A DNA stretch of 64,000 nucleotides from Flavobacterium sp. A45 (GCF_002001005.1 NZ_MUNX01000071.1:48060-112059); one strand, 5' to 3'; shown: positions 44,509 to 54,019, counted from the first letter of the stretch. Translations and numbers: made by a program. The notes: a model not told the origin generated them from the letters alone.

Positions 44509-44516
44509 TAGTTTTG
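44509..44516 (+). promoter_or_regulatory. -7 element of the DUF1338 gene
   Basis: TAGTTTTG, a perfect TAnnTTTG, 33 bases before the start. No clear -33 TTG. It lies inside an alternative upstream frame, ruling out the longer start. Confidence 0.5.
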
Positions 44517-44549
44517 TGTCATTCTTACAATTTAAAAACACAGACAGAA

Positions 44550-45359
44550 ATGGACAAAAATCAACTGCTTTCGAAACTATGGGAACAATATGCTGAAATA
44601 ACCCCATCTGCAAAAAAAATACATACTTTATTAGAAGAAAAAGGCGAAACGATTCAAAATGACCACATTGCGATTCGTACTTTTAATGACCCTAGAGTTA
44701 ACATCTCTGTATTAGAAAAAATTTTCGTAAATGTTGGATACGAAGCCCGTGGAGAATATGTTTTTGAATCCAAAAAACTATTCGCCAAACACTATGAACA
44801 TACTACAGACAAAGATGCGCCAAGAATTTTTATATCCGAATTAGAGTTAGAAAAATGTTCCGAATCGTTACAAAACACGGTTAAAAAATTACTGGATGAT
44901 TGCGATCCTAACGAATTTAATCATCCTGAATTGGCTCTAAACAGCACTTTTTGGAAATCAGATTCACAGGCGATTTACAAATCTCTTTTGGAAGAATCAG
45001 AATATGCAGCTTGGATGTATATCTATGGCTTTCGTGCCAATCATTTTACGATTAGTGTAAATGCGCTAAAGCATTTTGAAAAACTAGAAGAATTGAACGA
45101 TTTCTTAGAAGCAAACGGGTGGAAACTTAATGCTTCAGGTGGAAAAATAAAGGGAACTCCTGAACAATTTTTAGAACAATCCAGCACATTAGCAGATTTA
45201 TACACAATTACTTTTGAAGAAGGCTCAATTGAAATTCCATCTTGCTATTACGAATTTGCCTTGCGATACGCTATGCCTGACGGTAATTTATACCAAGGAT
45301 TTGTAGCTTCATCTGCCGATAAAATTTTTGAAAGCACTGATGTGAAATTGCAAAATTAG
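44550..45359 (+). CDS. DUF1338 (VOC-type) protein, probable 2-oxoadipate dioxygenase/decarboxylase
   Basis: 269 residues. DUF1338 is the family of HglS/YdcJ, an Fe(II) enzyme that turns 2-oxoadipate (from lysine) into 2-hydroxyglutarate. Visible markers: QNDHIAIRTFND near residue 35, with a metal-site His, and the later FRANHFTISVNALKH segment. 269 residues is shorter than E. coli YdcJ, as in many Bacteroidota. I start at MDKNQLLSKLW; the earlier ATG overlaps the promoter. Divergent from an Lrp regulator, which fits amino-acid catabolism. Activity is inferred from family. Confidence 0.8.
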   Translation: MDKNQLLSKLWEQYAEITPSAKKIHTLLEEKGETIQNDHIAIRTFNDPRVNISVLEKIFVNVGYEARGEYVFESKKLFAKHYEHTTDKDAPRIFISELELEKCSESLQNTVKKLLDDCDPNEFNHPELALNSTFWKSDSQAIYKSLLEESEYAAWMYIYGFRANHFTISVNALKHFEKLEELNDFLEANGWKLNASGGKIKGTPEQFLEQSSTLADLYTITFEEGSIEIPSCYYEFALRYAMPDGNLYQGFVASSADKIFESTDVKLQN

Positions 45360-45375
45360 AAGCAAAAAACAATTC

Positions 45376-45434
45376 AATAACTTGTCAAATTCACCGTTTT
45401 TTGGGTTGGATTACGACAAGTTATTGTCTTTTTT
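45376..45434 (+). terminator. Probable terminator after the DUF1338 gene
   Basis: Perfect 11-base arms AATAACTTGTC and GACAAGTTATT with a long 28-base loop, then a T run. Confidence 0.65.
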
Positions 45435-45632
45435 AAGAAATATAACTCTCATATTGCAAAAATCCGTATTGAAAAAGTCATTTTTAAATAAATAAAATAA
45501 AATTTAAAATTGCTTTTTGAAGATTAAATTTAATAATGTCCCGTCAAAAAGACTATTTATAACAATAACCTCAATTATCGTTAAACTGGCTAGTATTATA
45601 CCAATATATTTTCAGAATAACAATCGAGGGTT
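45435..45632. other. Intergenic DNA before the serB-serA fusion
   Basis: AT-rich, no open frame, RNA gene or repeat that I can support. Confidence 0.45.
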
Positions 45633-45640
45633 TATCTTTG
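45633..45640 (+). promoter_or_regulatory. -7 element of the serB-serA gene
   Basis: TATCTTTG, a perfect TAnnTTTG, 47 bases before the ATG I use. Confidence 0.55.
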
Positions 45641-45687
45641 TGCAAAAAATTTACAAATAATTTTTATTTGTGACAAACACAAAAAAG

Positions 45688-47583
45688 ATGACAGAAAATC
45701 AGGAAACATTTATATTCGATTTTGACAGTACTTTTATAAAAGTCGAAGCACTTGATGTATTATGCGAAGTAATTTACGAAGATAGTGCCGCAGGGGTTCA
45801 AATATTAAGTGAAATTCAACGATTAACCGACCTAGGAATGGAAGGTAAATTGTCCTTAAAAGAATCTTTGACCAAAAGAATCCAATTATTACAGGCCAAT
45901 AGAGACCACATAGGAAGTGTAATTGAAGAATTAAAAAAGAAAGTAACAGCTTCAGTAATTAGAAATAGAACTTTTTTTAAACAACATTCCGATAATATTT
46001 ACATCATTTCAAACGGTTTTAAGGAAATTATCATTCCAATTGTTCAGGAATACGGTATCAAACCAGAGCATGTTTTAGCCAATACTTTCAAATTTGACCA
46101 TGACGGCAAAATAATTGGTTTTGACGAAAAAGATGAATTGTGTGAAAACCAAGGAAAAGTAAAAAAAATCAAATCATTAAACCTTCAAGGAGAAGCTATA
46201 ATGATTGGTGACGGTTATACTGATTATGAAACCCTTGAGGGTGGAGCAGTAAGTAAGTTTTTTGCTTTTACTGAAAATGTAAGCCGCAAGATTGTGGTAG
46301 AAAAAGCCAATCAAATAGCACCTTCATTGGACGAAATCCTTTATGAACTATCATATAAAGCTTCCGTTTCCTATCCAAAAAACAGGATTAATGTTTTGTT
46401 ATTGGAAAACGTTCATCAAGATGCTGTTAAAATCTTTGAACACGAAGGTTATAATGTAGAAACCATCAAAGGATCTTTGTCTGAAGACGAATTGATCGAA
46501 AAAATAAAAGGAGTTTCAATACTTGGAATCCGTTCAAAAACTCACGTTACTGAGAAAGTTTTAGAGCATGCTAATAAATTGCACGCTGTTGGAACATTCT
46601 GTATCGGAACGAATCAAGTGGATTTGAACGCTTGTAGCATGAAAGGGATTTCGGTTTTCAACGCGCCGTACAGTAACACTAGATCTGTTGTGGAATTGGC
46701 TTTAGGACAAATCATTATGCTAGTTCGTAATACTTTCGAAAAAAGCAAATTGATGCACGAAGGTGTTTGGGACAAATCGGCCACAAACAGTGTTGAAATT
46801 CGTGGTAAAAAATTAGGTTTGGTTGGATACGGAAGTATTGGATCACAACTTTCTATCGTAGCCGAAGCATTGGGAATGAAAGTATATTTCTACGATGCTG
46901 TTGACAGATTGGCTCTTGGAAATGCAAAAAAATGTTCTTCTTTAAAAGAATTATTATCGCTTTCGGATGTTGTTTCTTTACACGTTGACGGACGCGCAAG
47001 TAATAAAAACATAATCGATGCCGATGCTTTTGATTACATGAAGCCAGGTGTTGTCTTTTTGAACCTTTCAAGAGGCCACGTAGTTGATATTGAAGCATTG
47101 GTAGCCAACTTAAAAAGCGGTAAAATTCACGGAGCTGCTGTCGATGTTTTCCCATACGAACCAAAAAACAACGACGAGCCCTTTGTATCTGAATTACAAG
47201 GTTTGAAAAATGTAATATTGACACCGCACATTGGAGGAAGTACAGAAGAAGCACAAGAAGACATCGGACATTATGTTGCCAACAAAATAATCAATTACAT
47301 CAATACTGGTACGACTTATGGAAGCGTTAACCTTCCTGAAATTCAGCTTCCTGAACTTCAAAGTGCCCACAGAATCATGCACATCCATGAAAATGTGAAA
47401 GGTATTTTGGCTCAAATCAACAATATACTTTTAGAGTACGATAACAATATTTTGGGACAATATCTGAAAACCAACGAAACTTTGGGATATGTAATTACCG
47501 ATATTGATAATTTCCACAACAAAGATTTGGAGAAAAAATTAAAAAAGATTCCAAATACAATCAGATATAGAATTCTATACTAA
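45688..47583 (+). CDS. serA: Fused phosphoserine phosphatase-like / D-3-phosphoglycerate dehydrogenase
   Basis: 631 residues in three parts. (1) HAD phosphatase, about 1-225: D11-F-D13-S-T, helical cap region, the Lys-bearing region and IGDGYTD, so all HAD motifs are present; this is the SerB type. (2) PGDH, about 231-550: cofactor motif LVGYGSIGSQ, catalytic Arg in NLSRGHVVD and His in LTPHIGGSTEE. (3) C-terminal ACT domain (HRIMHIHENVKGILAQINNI...). The first and third chemical steps of serine synthesis are thus on one chain; the middle step, SerC, is not in the window. I use the ATG (MTENQETFIFDFDST) rather than the GTG six codons earlier. Whether the phosphatase half is active needs enzyme data. 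Confidence 0.88.
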   Translation: MTENQETFIFDFDSTFIKVEALDVLCEVIYEDSAAGVQILSEIQRLTDLGMEGKLSLKESLTKRIQLLQANRDHIGSVIEELKKKVTASVIRNRTFFKQHSDNIYIISNGFKEIIIPIVQEYGIKPEHVLANTFKFDHDGKIIGFDEKDELCENQGKVKKIKSLNLQGEAIMIGDGYTDYETLEGGAVSKFFAFTENVSRKIVVEKANQIAPSLDEILYELSYKASVSYPKNRINVLLLENVHQDAVKIFEHEGYNVETIKGSLSEDELIEKIKGVSILGIRSKTHVTEKVLEHANKLHAVGTFCIGTNQVDLNACSMKGISVFNAPYSNTRSVVELALGQIIMLVRNTFEKSKLMHEGVWDKSATNSVEIRGKKLGLVGYGSIGSQLSIVAEALGMKVYFYDAVDRLALGNAKKCSSLKELLSLSDVVSLHVDGRASNKNIIDADAFDYMKPGVVFLNLSRGHVVDIEALVANLKSGKIHGAAVDVFPYEPKNNDEPFVSELQGLKNVILTPHIGGSTEEAQEDIGHYVANKIINYINTGTTYGSVNLPEIQLPELQSAHRIMHIHENVKGILAQINNILLEYDNNILGQYLKTNETLGYVITDIDNFHNKDLEKKLKKIPNTIRYRILY

Positions 47584-47593
47584 ATAATTTTAG

Positions 47594-47645
47594 ATTTCAG
47601 CTTATAGATTTCAAATTACCGAAATCCATAAGCTGAAATTTTTTA
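47594..47645 (+). terminator. Terminator after the serB-serA fusion
   Basis: 19-base arms (47594-47612, 47621-47639) with one mismatch, loop of 8, then T's. Words such as ATTTCAGCTTAT suggest it also belongs to a repeat family. Confidence 0.8.
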
Positions 47646-47662
47646 AATCAAAAATCACCAAA

Positions 47663-50581
47663 ATGAACCTTGAAAGTCTTGAAAAGCAATTAGATGGAAA
47701 ATTACTGTACGACCACACTATGCGTACGCTTTATGCCACTGATGCAAGTGCTTACAAAGAAATGCCGTTGGCAGTAGCCATTCCAAAAACGAAGGAAGAT
47801 ATTCAAAAAATCATTGCTTTTGCCAGAGAAAACAAAAGCAGCGTAATTCCTCGTGCAGCCGGAACATCTCTTGCTGGACAAGTTGTTGGGAATGGAATCG
47901 TGGTTGATATTTCACAAGAATTTACCAAAATCCTTTCTGTTGATCCTGTCGAAAAATCGGCTTGGGTAGAACCTGGAGTGATTCGTGACGAACTGAATTT
48001 ACATTTAAAATCCTATAAATTATTCTTTGGCCCTGAAACCTCAACCAGTAACCGCTGCATGATTGGCGGAATGGTGGGTAACAATGCCTGTGGCGCAAGA
48101 TCCGTAATTTATGGTTCAACTCGTGAGCATTTACTTGAAATTAAAGGTTTCTTGGCAGATGGAAATGAAGTAACTTTTGGCGCTTTAACCAATGCCGAAT
48201 TTGAAGATAAATGCAACGGTATCAATGTGGCAAGCCCATTGGAACAAGCTATTTATGTTCAAACCAAAGAATTATTGTCGTCACCAGCCAACAGAGCTTT
48301 ATTCGACGAAAATTATCCTAAAAAATCAATTCCGAGAAGAAATACAGGTTACGCGTTGGATTTATTAGCAGATAGTCAGCCTTTTGGCGATCCGACCGAG
48401 AAATTTAATTTCTGCAAATTAATAGCAGGATCCGAAGGGACTTTGTTCTTTTCGACTGCAATTAAATTGAATTTGGTTGATGCACTAAAACCTTTCGCTG
48501 GTTTGGTCTGCGTACACCACAATAGCATCAACGAATCGTTGAAAGCCAACTTGGAAGCCTTAAAATTCAAGCCGGACAGTGTTGAGTTAATCGACCATTA
48601 TATCCTTGAATGTACTAAAGAAAATATCGAGCAGAGCAAAAATAGATTCTTTGTGGAAGGTGATCCACAGGCGATTTTGGTTGTTGAATTTTTAAGGGAC
48701 TCAAAAGAAGAAATTATTCAGGCCGCCCAAGAAATGGAAGAGCTGATGCGTTCCAAAAACCTTGGTTACCACTTCCCGATTGTTTGGGGCGAAGACACCA
48801 ATAAAGTTTGGAACCTGAGAAAAGCAGGATTGGGATTATTGTCTAATATTCCCGGCGATGCCAAAGCGGTTGCCGTTATTGAAGATACTGCAGTTGATGT
48901 TAATGATTTACCTGATTTTATCGAAGATTTCAATGCCATTTTAAAAGAGCGAAATCTAAGCTGTGTACATTATGCCCACGCAGCGACAGGAGAATTACAC
49001 CTTCGCCCTATCATTGACCTAAAAACCAAAGAAGGGGCAGCACTTTTCAGAACTATCGCTACAGATATTGCCCATTTGGTTAAAAAATACAAAGGTTCTC
49101 TAAGCGGAGAGCACGGTGACGGAAGACTTCGTGGTGAATTTATTCCACTGATGTTGGGAGAAGAAATCTACCAAATGTTTATCCAAGTGAAAAATACTTG
49201 GGATCCTTGGGGAATTTTTAATCCTGGGAAAGTGGTAAATACACCTCCGATGGACACTAGTCTGAGATATACTCCAGGTCAGGACACTCCAATGCCGGAA
49301 ACCTATTTTGATTTCTCCGAACATAATGGTATCGTGCGTGCTGCCGAGATGTGCAACGGATCGGGAGACTGCAGAAAAACTGAGAAAAGCGGCGGTACTA
49401 TGTGTCCAAGTTATATGGCAACTCGTGATGAAAAACACACCACTCGCGCCAGAGCCAACATCTTGAGAGAAACCATCACCAATTCGACCAAAGAAAACAA
49501 ATTTGATGATGAAGGTTTGCTGGAAGTGCTTGATTTATGTTTGAGCTGTAAAGGATGTAAATCCGAATGCCCTTCCAATGTGGATATGGCGAAGCTTAAA
49601 GCGGAAACCTTACAGCAATACCACGATAAAAACGGAGTGAAATTTCGTTCGAAATTAATTGGTAACACGCCAAAAATCAATCAATTATTTTCCTCATTAC
49701 CATGGTTGTATAATTTTGGTTCCAAAGGAATCTTAGGAAACATTATGAAACGTTCAACCGGTTTTGCAACCGAAAGATCGTTGCCGCTAATGCACAAAAT
49801 CACTTTTGCCAAATGGATCAAAAGCTACAGACAAACGGGGAATTTCATTCAGGGGAAAGTCTATTTGTACAACGATGAATTCCTGAACTTCTATGATGTC
49901 GAAATCGGTCAAACTGCTGTAAAACTCTTTAACCGTTTGGGTTATGAAGTTGTCGTTCCTGAAATTGGTATCAGTGGAAGAACCTATCTTTCGAAAGGAA
50001 TGCTGAAAGAAGCTAGAGAAATAGCCGAAAAAAATATACAGGCTTTCGCCAAAGAAATGCCGGAAAATGCCATTTTAATTGGTATCGAACCTTCTGCTAT
50101 ATTGTCGTTCCGTGATGAATATCCAGATTTATGCCGTGGTGATTTTAAAGAAAAAGCAAAAGTCTTTTCAAGTAGAGCAATGCTTATTGAAGAATTTTTG
50201 GCCAAAGAATTAGACGAAGGCCGAATCTCTTCTGCTTCATTCACAGATAATACAGAAAGAGTTCGTATGCATGGCCACTGTTTCCAAAAAGCGTTGTCTT
50301 CATTAGTGCCGCTTAAAAAAATCCTAATGTTGCCACAAAACTATACCGTACTCAATATCCCAAGCGGATGCTGTGGTATGGCGGGATCTTTTGGATACGA
50401 AAAAGAACATTATGATATTTCGATGAAAATAGGAGAATTGGTATTATTTCCAACTATCCGTTCAGAAGAGCAAGCCACTTTGATTTCTGCCTCAGGAACG
50501 AGCTGCAGACACCAAATTAGCGATGGAACAAGCCGAAAAGCATTTCACCCTGTTGAGATACTTTTTAAGGCTTTAAAATAA
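47663..50581 (+). CDS. FAD- and Fe-S-containing oxidoreductase (D-lactate/glycolate dehydrogenase type)
   Basis: 972 residues. N-terminal PCMH-type FAD-binding domain with VIPRAAGTSLAGQVVGNG and GGMVGNNACGARSVIYGSTRE; FAD-oxidase C-terminal domain with HAATGELHLRP and SGEHGDGRLRGEFIP; two ferredoxin-like Fe-S stretches near residue 560 (MCNGSGDCRK...CPSY) and 625 (CLSCKGCKSECPSNVD); and CCG-type domains ending with CCGMAGSFGYEKEHY. This is the long one-chain FAD plus Fe-S enzyme that oxidises D-2-hydroxyacids such as D-lactate and passes electrons to quinone. Unlike GlcDEF, all parts are on one chain. Substrate unproven. Confidence 0.92.
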   Translation: MNLESLEKQLDGKLLYDHTMRTLYATDASAYKEMPLAVAIPKTKEDIQKIIAFARENKSSVIPRAAGTSLAGQVVGNGIVVDISQEFTKILSVDPVEKSAWVEPGVIRDELNLHLKSYKLFFGPETSTSNRCMIGGMVGNNACGARSVIYGSTREHLLEIKGFLADGNEVTFGALTNAEFEDKCNGINVASPLEQAIYVQTKELLSSPANRALFDENYPKKSIPRRNTGYALDLLADSQPFGDPTEKFNFCKLIAGSEGTLFFSTAIKLNLVDALKPFAGLVCVHHNSINESLKANLEALKFKPDSVELIDHYILECTKENIEQSKNRFFVEGDPQAILVVEFLRDSKEEIIQAAQEMEELMRSKNLGYHFPIVWGEDTNKVWNLRKAGLGLLSNIPGDAKAVAVIEDTAVDVNDLPDFIEDFNAILKERNLSCVHYAHAATGELHLRPIIDLKTKEGAALFRTIATDIAHLVKKYKGSLSGEHGDGRLRGEFIPLMLGEEIYQMFIQVKNTWDPWGIFNPGKVVNTPPMDTSLRYTPGQDTPMPETYFDFSEHNGIVRAAEMCNGSGDCRKTEKSGGTMCPSYMATRDEKHTTRARANILRETITNSTKENKFDDEGLLEVLDLCLSCKGCKSECPSNVDMAKLKAETLQQYHDKNGVKFRSKLIGNTPKINQLFSSLPWLYNFGSKGILGNIMKRSTGFATERSLPLMHKITFAKWIKSYRQTGNFIQGKVYLYNDEFLNFYDVEIGQTAVKLFNRLGYEVVVPEIGISGRTYLSKGMLKEAREIAEKNIQAFAKEMPENAILIGIEPSAILSFRDEYPDLCRGDFKEKAKVFSSRAMLIEEFLAKELDEGRISSASFTDNTERVRMHGHCFQKALSSLVPLKKILMLPQNYTVLNIPSGCCGMAGSFGYEKEHYDISMKIGELVLFPTIRSEEQATLISASGTSCRHQISDGTSRKAFHPVEILFKALK

Positions 50582-50603
50582 GTACAATTAGTTTTTTATA
50601 AAA

Positions 50604-50636
50604 GATGCAGCTGTTTTTTAATGGCTGCATTTTTTT
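50604..50636 (+). terminator. Intrinsic terminator
   Basis: ATGCAGC/GCTGCAT arms, 12-base loop, then a seven-base T run. Confidence 0.75.
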
Positions 50637-50748
50637 GTTTGAATTTTTTTGTTATAATTGCTGTATAAATATTTTGTTTTGATATCAATTAACTTAGAAC
50701 AATAAAAGCAGTCTGCTCATAAATTTGCTAACCTAACTAATTAAACAA

Positions 50749-51387
50749 TTGAACACTATTCAAACATTGCCAACAGATTTAAGATCGGTTATCGGAACAG
50801 AAAAAATTGATTTTTCAATCCTTGCCAAGAGAAAAGAACCTTTAAATAAATCCTTAGGAATTATTGGTTTTGGAATTATATGGTCTGCCTTCATCAGTAT
50901 TTTTGTTGTTGCGTTTTTAGGCCCGATTTTTAAGGGCGAAGAAGTTCATTTTAAAGTAAACGATGAACCGACAACTGCTAGTTGGGATAATTTTGAACCA
51001 ATGCTTGTTCCTTCTTTAATAATTGGTCTTTTTGTTGTAGTAGGGATTGTCATTTTGTGTAGCGGATTTTACTCCTTATTTCAAAAAGGCGGATATTTTG
51101 TAGGCACAGAAAACAGGCTCATTCACTATCGCAAAGGAACTATTAAATCCTATGACTGGGAACAATTCTCTGGGAATATGGAAATAAATAGTAAAAAAGA
51201 AGACATTTCAATGGAACTACGAACTGGTAAAATGGTAAGCCGAAAAAACAAACCCGATGAATATGTACCCGATATTCTGCACATTTCGGGAGTTACCAAT
51301 GTTTTAGAAATTGAAAAAATATGCAGAAACAGGATTAAGGAAAATGATCCTACTCCTACAACTATTTTAAATACACCAAACCTTTAA
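50749..51387 (+). CDS. Membrane protein of unknown function
   Basis: 212 residues. Two membrane helices (about 33-58 and 82-110) flanked by cytoplasmic stretches; the rest is a soluble beta-rich domain after the second helix (NRLIHYRKGTIKSYDWEQFSGNMEI), similar in outline to a PH-like domain. The frame opens with TTG (NTIQTLPTDLRSVIG); no ATG is found near the N-terminus, so TTG is the best start. Its last 4 bases overlap the stop of dprA, which faces it. No function can be named. Confidence 0.7.
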   Translation: MNTIQTLPTDLRSVIGTEKIDFSILAKRKEPLNKSLGIIGFGIIWSAFISIFVVAFLGPIFKGEEVHFKVNDEPTTASWDNFEPMLVPSLIIGLFVVVGIVILCSGFYSLFQKGGYFVGTENRLIHYRKGTIKSYDWEQFSGNMEINSKKEDISMELRTGKMVSRKNKPDEYVPDILHISGVTNVLEIEKICRNRIKENDPTPTTILNTPNL

Positions 51388-52484
51388 ACCGCCTCAAACA
51401 TTTTGCCAGGCAAAGGCCTTATAACGCCCTTCAATTCCATATTGAGCAATAAACCCGAAATTCTGTAAATGGGAAAATCACAGTGCAGAGCAATAATATC
51501 CATTAGTTCTTTTCCTGTTTTCAAAAGATAATCATACACTTTTTGTTCGTCAGCGTCGAGGGTGACAAACAATTGTTTTTGAACGGGTTTGGCTTCTTTT
51601 TCAATATCCCAATTTAGCATATAAATCAAATCGGCTGCGCTAGTAAGCACATTGGCCTTTTGGGTTTTGATCAGATTATTGCATCCCTGGCTGTATTTAT
51701 CGGTAACGCGACCCGGAACCGCAAAAACATCACGGTTGTAATCATTGGCCATATTCGCAGTGATAAGTGAACCTCCTCTATCTGCAGATTCGATGACAAT
51801 CGTGGCTTCGGTCATTCCGGCAACAATACGATTTCTACGTACAAAATTCTCTTTATCAGGATTGGAGGTACTCCAGAATTCGGTCATAAAACCACCATTC
51901 TGTTCCATTTTGGCTACATACTTTTTATGCGGTTTGGGGTAAATTTGGTTTAGGCCATGGGCAACAACTCCAATCGTCTGCAAATCATGGTCCATCGCCA
52001 GTTGGTGCGCCACGATATCCACACCATAAGCAAAACCGCTGACAATTATTGGGTTCAAAGGCGCCAAATCTTCAATTAATTTCCGGCAGAATTCTGTCCC
52101 ATAAGAAGTTATTTGGCGAGTGCCAACAATACTGATTATTTTTCGGTTTTTTAAATTGATATTCCCAGACGAAAACAATAAAACTGGGCTATCGATGCAG
52201 TGTTTTAAACGATCCGGGTAGTTATGGTCCTGAAAACATAGCACCTCAATGTTGTTATTTTGAATGAAATCCATCTCCTGCTTGGCTTTTTCAAAAATGC
52301 TTTTGTCCTTAAAGTTTTTGAGCAAAACAGTTCCTACCCCATCAATGGCAGCAAGCTGTGAGGCTTTGGCATTCAAAACATTTTCGGCAGTTCCAAAATG
52401 GGTAAGTAGCTTTTTGGCCATAATATCCCCCACACCTTCAACACGGAGTAAAGCCAATACGTGAAATATATTTTCTTCTGACAT
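51384..52484 (-). CDS. dprA: DNA-processing protein DprA
   Basis: 366 residues. N-terminal helix-hairpin-helix domain (RVEGVGDIMAKKLL...IDGVGTVLLKNF), Rossmann-like DprA core (IVGTRQITSYGTEFCRKL, VSGFAYGVDIVAHQ, RIVAGMTEATIVIESADRGGSL, VFAVPGRVTDKYSQGCN) and a C-terminal winged helix. Loads RecA on incoming single-stranded DNA in natural transformation. The window has no other competence gene. Confidence 0.95.
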   Translation of the reverse strand: MSEENIFHVLALLRVEGVGDIMAKKLLTHFGTAENVLNAKASQLAAIDGVGTVLLKNFKDKSIFEKAKQEMDFIQNNNIEVLCFQDHNYPDRLKHCIDSPVLLFSSGNINLKNRKIISIVGTRQITSYGTEFCRKLIEDLAPLNPIIVSGFAYGVDIVAHQLAMDHDLQTIGVVAHGLNQIYPKPHKKYVAKMEQNGGFMTEFWSTSNPDKENFVRRNRIVAGMTEATIVIESADRGGSLITANMANDYNRDVFAVPGRVTDKYSQGCNNLIKTQKANVLTSAADLIYMLNWDIEKEAKPVQKQLFVTLDADEQKVYDYLLKTGKELMDIIALHCDFPIYRISGLLLNMELKGVIRPLPGKMFEAV

Positions 52485-52686
52485 ATCTTACAATTATAAG
52501 ACAAATTTTCGAATCATAAAAAGGATTAAAAATTAAAATCTCATTCATTTGTGAAAAAACAGAATCCAAATTTTAAAAAAATGAAAGCAAAAAACGATTT
52601 AAAAAAAAGATTCTTGAAAAAATAAAACAGTAATCTACTGATTGTGTAATACATGCAGATTGTTAATAAAAATTGTGAATAAAATT

Positions 52687-52715
52687 TTGATAACTATTCC
52701 CGTTGTATAACTTTG
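52687..52715 (+). promoter_or_regulatory. Promoter of the HU-SPOR gene, predicted leaderless
   Basis: TTG at 52687 (within TTTTG), 18 bases, TAACTTTG at 52708-52715, a perfect TAnnTTTG. The ATG starts 6 bases after the G, about where RNA should begin. Confidence 0.65.
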
Positions 52716-52720
52716 TTACT

Positions 52721-53698
52721 ATGAAAATAGAACTTTACATCGCGCAACTTTTATACCGTTATCAATGTGTAACCGTTCCTGGTTTTGGAGCTTTCCTGAC
52801 CGAAATCCAATCGGCTCAACTGCTTGAAAACTCTCATTCTTTTTTTCCGCCAAAAAAGGTGATTTCCTTTAATACACACATCAAAAACAATGATGGTTTG
52901 TTGGCAAATCATATTGCCCAAGCGGAGAAAACATCATATGACTATGCCGTAAGCGCTATCGAATATGAGGTTTTGAATTGGAAAAAAACACTACAGGAAA
53001 ATCGTAGTTTATCGATAAAAAATATCGGTGTTCTAAGTTTGAATGCCGAAAACAATATCTATTTCACTCCAAACGAGCAAACCAATTATTTGGCACAATC
53101 TTTTGGATTAACTTCTTTTGTTTCGCCAGCAGTAAAAAGAGAAGTAGAACTTGCAAAAACTGAAATTGTATTTGAAAAATCAACAGCAGTAATCGAGGAA
53201 GAAAAACCTATTTTTAATTTCATTCCAGAAACTAGAGAAAGAAGTCCTTATCTAAAATATGCAGCTGTTTTCGTTATCGGATTGGCAATTGCTGGATCTG
53301 TTGGTTATCCGATGTATCAAAATCAAATAGCCTCAGAAACTATTTTGGTTGAAACAGCCGTTCAAAAACAAGTGCAGCATAAAATTCAGGAAGCTACTTT
53401 CTTTATCAAAACACCAATTCCTGCCGTAACGCTTTCTTTGAAATCTGAGAAAGAAGTAGAAGCAAAAATGCCTTACCACATAATGGCTGGCGCTTTCAGA
53501 AGTGAAGCGAATGCACAAAAAAGATACAACCAATTAATCGCAAAAGGTTTTAAAGCAAGAGTTTTGGGAATTAACAAAAACGGACTATACCCAGTTTTAT
53601 ACGGTAGCTACTCAACTTTTGCGGAAGCGGAAAAAGAAAAAGACTCCATAACAGAAACGGACAATCCTGAAGCTTGGATCTTGATTCAATCTTTGTAG
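52721..53698 (+). CDS. CCDC81-type HU domain protein with a SPOR domain
   Basis: 325 residues. N-terminal ~140 residues are the bacterial CCDC81-like HU pair (LYRYQCVTVPGFGAFLTE...NNDGLLANHIAQ), then a short linker, one membrane helix (about 177-200, YLKYAAVFVIGLAIAGSVGY) and a C-terminal SPOR domain (YHIMAGAFRSEANAQKRYNQLIAKGFKARVLG...). SPOR binds denuded glycan at the septum; the HU-like part is cytoplasmic. So this protein links something inside (DNA or another partner) to the division-site wall. I use the ATG (MKIELYIAQLLY); a TTG upstream lies inside the promoter. Confidence 0.88.
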   Translation: MKIELYIAQLLYRYQCVTVPGFGAFLTEIQSAQLLENSHSFFPPKKVISFNTHIKNNDGLLANHIAQAEKTSYDYAVSAIEYEVLNWKKTLQENRSLSIKNIGVLSLNAENNIYFTPNEQTNYLAQSFGLTSFVSPAVKREVELAKTEIVFEKSTAVIEEEKPIFNFIPETRERSPYLKYAAVFVIGLAIAGSVGYPMYQNQIASETILVETAVQKQVQHKIQEATFFIKTPIPAVTLSLKSEKEVEAKMPYHIMAGAFRSEANAQKRYNQLIAKGFKARVLGINKNGLYPVLYGSYSTFAEAEKEKDSITETDNPEAWILIQSL

Positions 53699-54011
53699 AA
53701 AAATCTAAATTTCCATACTAAAATCACGAACAAACCCGAATAAAAACGGTATTGTTCGTGATTTTTTTTTTACAAAAAACTATTCGGATTGATTTTAGCT
53801 TATATAAATCATTTTTTTAACGGAGTGGAACATGTTTGCATTTATTATAAAAATAGCCACATAAGCTTCAAAACAGCCTAAAAACAGTAAAATATTCTGA
53901 TCCAGTAAAAACAAAAACATATCGCTTACAAATACTACTTAAATAATTTATTCTAAAAAAGTCGATAAAAAATATAAATAACTGATATATAGAAAGTTAA
54001 AATATATTTAA
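53699..54011. other. Intergenic DNA before the porin gene
   Basis: Starts with a terminator (listed) and then AT-rich DNA with no gene, RNA or repeat that I can support up to the porin -7 element at 54012-54019. Confidence 0.45.
53722..53771 (+). terminator. Intrinsic terminator after the HU-SPOR gene
   Basis: 12-base arms AATCACGAACAA and TTGTTCGTGATT, then a T run of at least nine. Confidence 0.85.
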
Positions 54012-54019
54012 TAAATTTG
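54012..54019 (+). promoter_or_regulatory. -7 element of the porin gene
   Basis: TAAATTTG, a perfect TAnnTTTG, 75 bases before the start codon; no clear -33 TTG. Confidence 0.4.

Noticed and set aside
44364..44549. A riboswitch or leader between the Lrp and DUF1338 genes
   Set aside because: I saw two promoter-like boxes but no conserved leader structure or hairpin with a T run.
45670..45687. GTG start for the serB-serA gene
   Set aside because: The ATG six codons later gives the usual HAD N-terminus directly before FDFDST.
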